From Chinchilla lanigera (Eukaryota; Chordata; Mammalia; Rodentia; Chinchillidae): DNA of 64,000 nt. The stretch covers positions 9,721,509 to 9,785,508 of the forward strand of contig NW_004955438.1 of the NCBI RefSeq assembly GCF_000276665.1. The letters run 5' to 3'. Shown piece by piece: positions 61,756 to 64,000 of the stretch (its first letter is position 1; each line of letters starts with the position of its first letter). A program made the position numbers and the translations under genes. The notes beneath the pieces are model-generated. The model had not been told where the DNA came from. It saw only the letters and a program-made list of their open reading frames with translations, and ran no database searches.

Positions 61756-62469
61756 AAAATGGAAGAAATAAAGTTAGGTAGAAAGGAGACAAGGAAAGTC
61801 ATTTTTTTGGTCTTCCTTATGATATTAAGCCTTTTGGTCAGATTCTTGCTCAGGTCTGCACATAGCATTTTAATTATTAAAAAAAATTGTAAAATAAGGT
61901 TAATTACATCCAAGTTTAGTTAGTCTCTCTAAACTTCCTTCAGGAGTGGGCACCCCAAGAGTAGTTTTCAGGATTCACAGGGACATCTTATTTCCAATTC
62001 CAGACCCTCCCTGGAGCAAAGCCTAGAAGTTTCCAAATCTGTTATCACCTCATGTTCCAGGAAAAGCACAACCTCCCAGACCACCTCAGGATGATCCCTG
62101 CCTCCTGCTAAAAAAGAAATTGTCTCATACGAAGATAATTTCCCCTCAGTGCATCAGAATTCCTCCAGAGCTATGGAAAACAGAACTGAGAAGATACTCA
62201 ACTAAAACCTGGCACAACCCATCTTATCAAAAGCTGGCCTTGTGCTTTTGTGAGCAGTCCAATGTGAGAGCGCCCCTCCTGGTATTCTATGTGGTACTGT
62301 TTCCTTTTCGCTCTTACTTTTTAACTTTGTCTAACAAAACTATCTGTACCTCTCACTGAGGCATCCTGCAATTCTCTTCTTATGATGTGAGTTAAAAGTG
62401 CACTCAGGGGACAATGTACAAATATCTGGATTCCTGTGGAGATCTCACTGCACCTTACCTGGCAACACC
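61756..62469 (+). other. candidate LTR nested in the MLT1-like LTR
   Basis: This segment breaks the MLT1-type order. Its right end has a promoter-to-poly-A-like layout: 'gagcgcccctcctggtattc' (62269) followed by 'ctttgtctaacaaaactatc' (62325), where AACAAA may be a decayed AATAAA. A class I ERV LTR is the likeliest reading; the left boundary is unclear. Confidence 0.3.
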
Positions 62470-62735
62470 ATGATAGGATTGGTGCCCTTCCAAGAAGATA
62501 AAAATAATGATCCTGTCTTGCTATGTCTTTTTCTCTTTCCCTTCCTCTCTGCCTTTCCTGATCCACACATAACCTTTCTCTTCCTTCCATGTGAGAACAG
62601 AGCAAGAAGGTTGCCATCTATACAACATCAAGAAGGCCCTCACTGTAGCCAAACCATCCGGGCATCTTAATCCCAGAATTCCCAGCCTCTACAACTGTGA
62701 GAAATAATTTTCTGTTCTTCAGTCAGTCAGGCTTA

Positions 62736-62841
62736 GGGGCTGGGGATTAAGCTCAGTGGCACAGCACCTGCCTGGCAAGCGTGAGGTCATGAGTTCGATT
62801 CCTGGTACTGGAAAAAAAAACAAAGAAACAACAACAAAAAA
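62736..62841 (+). mobile_element. ID SINE with perfect 12-bp target-site duplication
   Basis: 'ggggctggggattaagctca', 'cacctgcctggcaagcgtga', 'gagttcgattcctggtactg' and an A-rich tail with CAA units. Direct repeats 'tcagtcaggctt' at 62723-62734 and 62842-62853. It splits the 3' end of the MLT1-like LTR. Confidence 0.97.
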
Positions 62842-62885
62842 TCAGTCAGGCTTTGGCCTTTGTATTAGCAGCCAGAATTGATTAG

Positions 62886-63147
62886 GAAAATCATCAGGCT
62901 GTTCTTCTGCCTTTTGCTCATTAAACCTGGATTTTGAAGTGTTTTGAGTTTAGGCTTCCATATTCTAAATAAGGCTTTGGATTGAATGCCTAAACTGGAA
63001 TTGTTCTTTACAGGGACAGTAAGAAGTATTTAAGGGAAATTATTAAGACAGATATTTTTGAATTCAAAAGCAATTTTAAACTTGGTGAGTTTTGAAAGTG
63101 AAGGAGAATTTGGCCGTATGTGATAGTTTCAAAGTAATTCCTGCTAG
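62886..63147. other. unrecognised DNA
   Basis: Nothing recognised between the LTR and the B1. Confidence 0.5.
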
Positions 63148-63300
63148 CCAGATGTGGTGGCACACACACATATTCTCAGCACTTGGAAAGCTGAGGCAAA
63201 AGAATCACTGCAAGTTTGAGGCCAGTCCAGGCTACACAGTGAGTTCAAGTCCAGCCGGAACTATATAGCAAGAACCTTGTCTCAAAAATCAAAACACAAC
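63148..63300 (+). mobile_element. B1 SINE with internal duplication
   Basis: 'gccagatgtggtggcacaca', 'ttctcagcacttggaaagct', 'gtttgaggccagtccaggct', repeated as 'gttcaagtccagccggaact', then 'aagaaccttgtctcaaaaat'. Confidence 0.93.
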
Positions 63301-63814
63301 AAGTTTGGGTTATATTCCAAAGAATCTCAAGTGCTGAGTTTATTGAAGGATTTTAAAGGGGTGAAGGAAATGACCCAATCCATGTATAGGGAAATCTCTC
63401 TACACATTGTATAACAAGAACTTGAGAGAAGCAATTATACCAAAATACATGCTGTGGTACAGTAGTTTTTACTTTCTTACCAGTGTATTCATGAATGTCA
63501 ATCTATTTTTGTGGTGGTTAGACTACTGTCCTTTCTTTTCCAATTTAAACAAATCACAGCAAAATTGAAGATCTTCTTACTCATCACTATGGTTGATGGT
63601 TGGAACTCCAAGTTTTCCTTTGTATGAGGGAAATATATTCAATCTAGTATTCAAGTTATATCCAAACTCCCCAGATGTTTTGGATGCCAAGATTGTCCTA
63701 GAAATCATGCAACTACTGCTCTGTGGCAGTTTAGTGCTGATGCTTTCAATCTTGACTAGAAACCATGGAAGTCATATTTTCTTCATTTTACTATAGAAGA
63801 GGTTCTGATCAAAC
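63301..63814. other. unrecognised DNA
   Basis: No feature supported; the 67-codon frame at 63593 has no known domain. Confidence 0.5.
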
Positions 63815-63945
63815 TACTTTGCAGATAAGAATATGCAATGTAATAATCAGTGTTAATTTCCTATCATCTTGTTTTGAAATTTTGCATTGTTTTTATTGGA
63901 TTTTTATTCTCTTTAAATTAAATAAAATAAAAAATATTGAAGATG
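63815..63945 (+). mobile_element. L1 3' terminus
   Basis: 'agaatatgcaatgtaataat' then 'gtgttaatttcctatcatct', 'tgttttgaaattttgcattg' and 'attaaataaaataaaa' match the last ~120 bp of the L1 at 2216-3177. Only the extreme 3' end was inserted. Confidence 0.73.
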
Positions 63946-63946
63946 G

Positions 63947-64000
63947 GGGGCTGGGGATTTAGCTCAGCGGCAAAAGCGCCTGCCTGGCAAGCGCAAGGTC
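63947..64000 (+). mobile_element. ID SINE, cut by window end
   Basis: 'ggggctggggatttagctca' and 'gcgcctgcctggcaagcgca' give the 5' half including the A box. The B box and tail lie beyond the window. It is inserted in or beside the A-rich end of the L1 terminus just upstream. Confidence 0.96.

Larger units (their letters stand above)
61618..62885 (+). mobile_element. MLT1-type MaLR LTR, interrupted
   Basis: The start segment (61618-61755) has 'tgtgtgtcccaccaaatccc', 'cccaatggtatggt' and 'gaggtcaagagggtagagct'. The end segment (from about 62470) has 'ataggattggtgcccttcca', 'catgtgagaacagagcaaga', 'tctacaactgtgagaaataa' and, after an ID, 'tttgtattagcagccagaat'. Together they cover an MLT1-type LTR in forward order. 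The ~700 bp between belongs to something else. Confidence 0.65.

Noticed and set aside
1..64000. CRISPR arrays, operons or other prokaryotic systems
   Set aside because: All repeats are mammalian SINE, LINE, LTR or simple sequence; there are no regularly spaced short repeats and no prokaryotic-type genes.

Overview
This is nuclear DNA from a mammal, almost certainly a rodent. It is AT-rich and poor in CpG. It carries rodent 7SL-derived B1 SINEs, including copies with the internal ~29 bp duplication, and tRNA-Ala-derived ID SINEs whose A and B boxes are still readable. It also holds L1 LINEs, MIR remnants and many LTRs of the ERVL-MaLR type. No murid B2 or B4 SINE was recognised, and two SINEs have a fused B1+ID structure. 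Both points suggest a non-murid rodent, perhaps a squirrel-, dormouse- or beaver-related lineage. The species call is an inference from SINE type and is weak.

No protein-coding gene, exon or structural RNA gene can be supported. Every open frame is short; the longest, about 172 codons, lies across two LTRs. The window therefore reads as intergenic DNA or the inside of a very long intron, built up by repeated retrotransposition. The useful annotation is the map of mobile elements and their insertion order.

Layout. 0-9 kb: mostly unique AT-rich DNA with an L1 3' end carrying a (CA/TA)n microsatellite, a B1-ID dimer, a CTCF-like motif, a long purine tract, a B1 and a MIR. 9.3-12.4 kb: a reverse-strand MaLR provirus (LTR, internal region, LTR). 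One ID has inserted in the internal region, and two opposite-facing LTRs interrupt one LTR. 12.4-18 kb: little recognised. 18-22 kb: LTRs, a B1, two IDs and a TTTA-rich array. 22.3-26.9 kb: a long reverse-strand L1 broken by an LTR, smaller L1 pieces and an old ID; another LTR and an ID follow. 28-32 kb: MLT1-like LTR, IDs, B1, another LTR. 32.7-34.5 kb: an L1/HAL1-like 5' region split by a 1.2 kb GC-richer insert. 35-54 kb: mostly unrecognised DNA with isolated SINEs and LTR pieces. 54-64 kb: IDs, MIRs, two L1 3' ends, a B1, and an MLT1-like LTR carrying an ID and possibly a second, nested LTR. The window ends inside a fresh ID element.

Family names rest on sequence patterns recalled for these repeats, not on a database search. 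Boundaries are approximate unless target-site duplications are stated. No new biological system was found. The items most worth a second look are the head-to-head nested LTR pair, the 1.2 kb insert in the L1/HAL1 sequence, the young ID subfamily, and the repeated microsatellite position in the L1 3' UTR.
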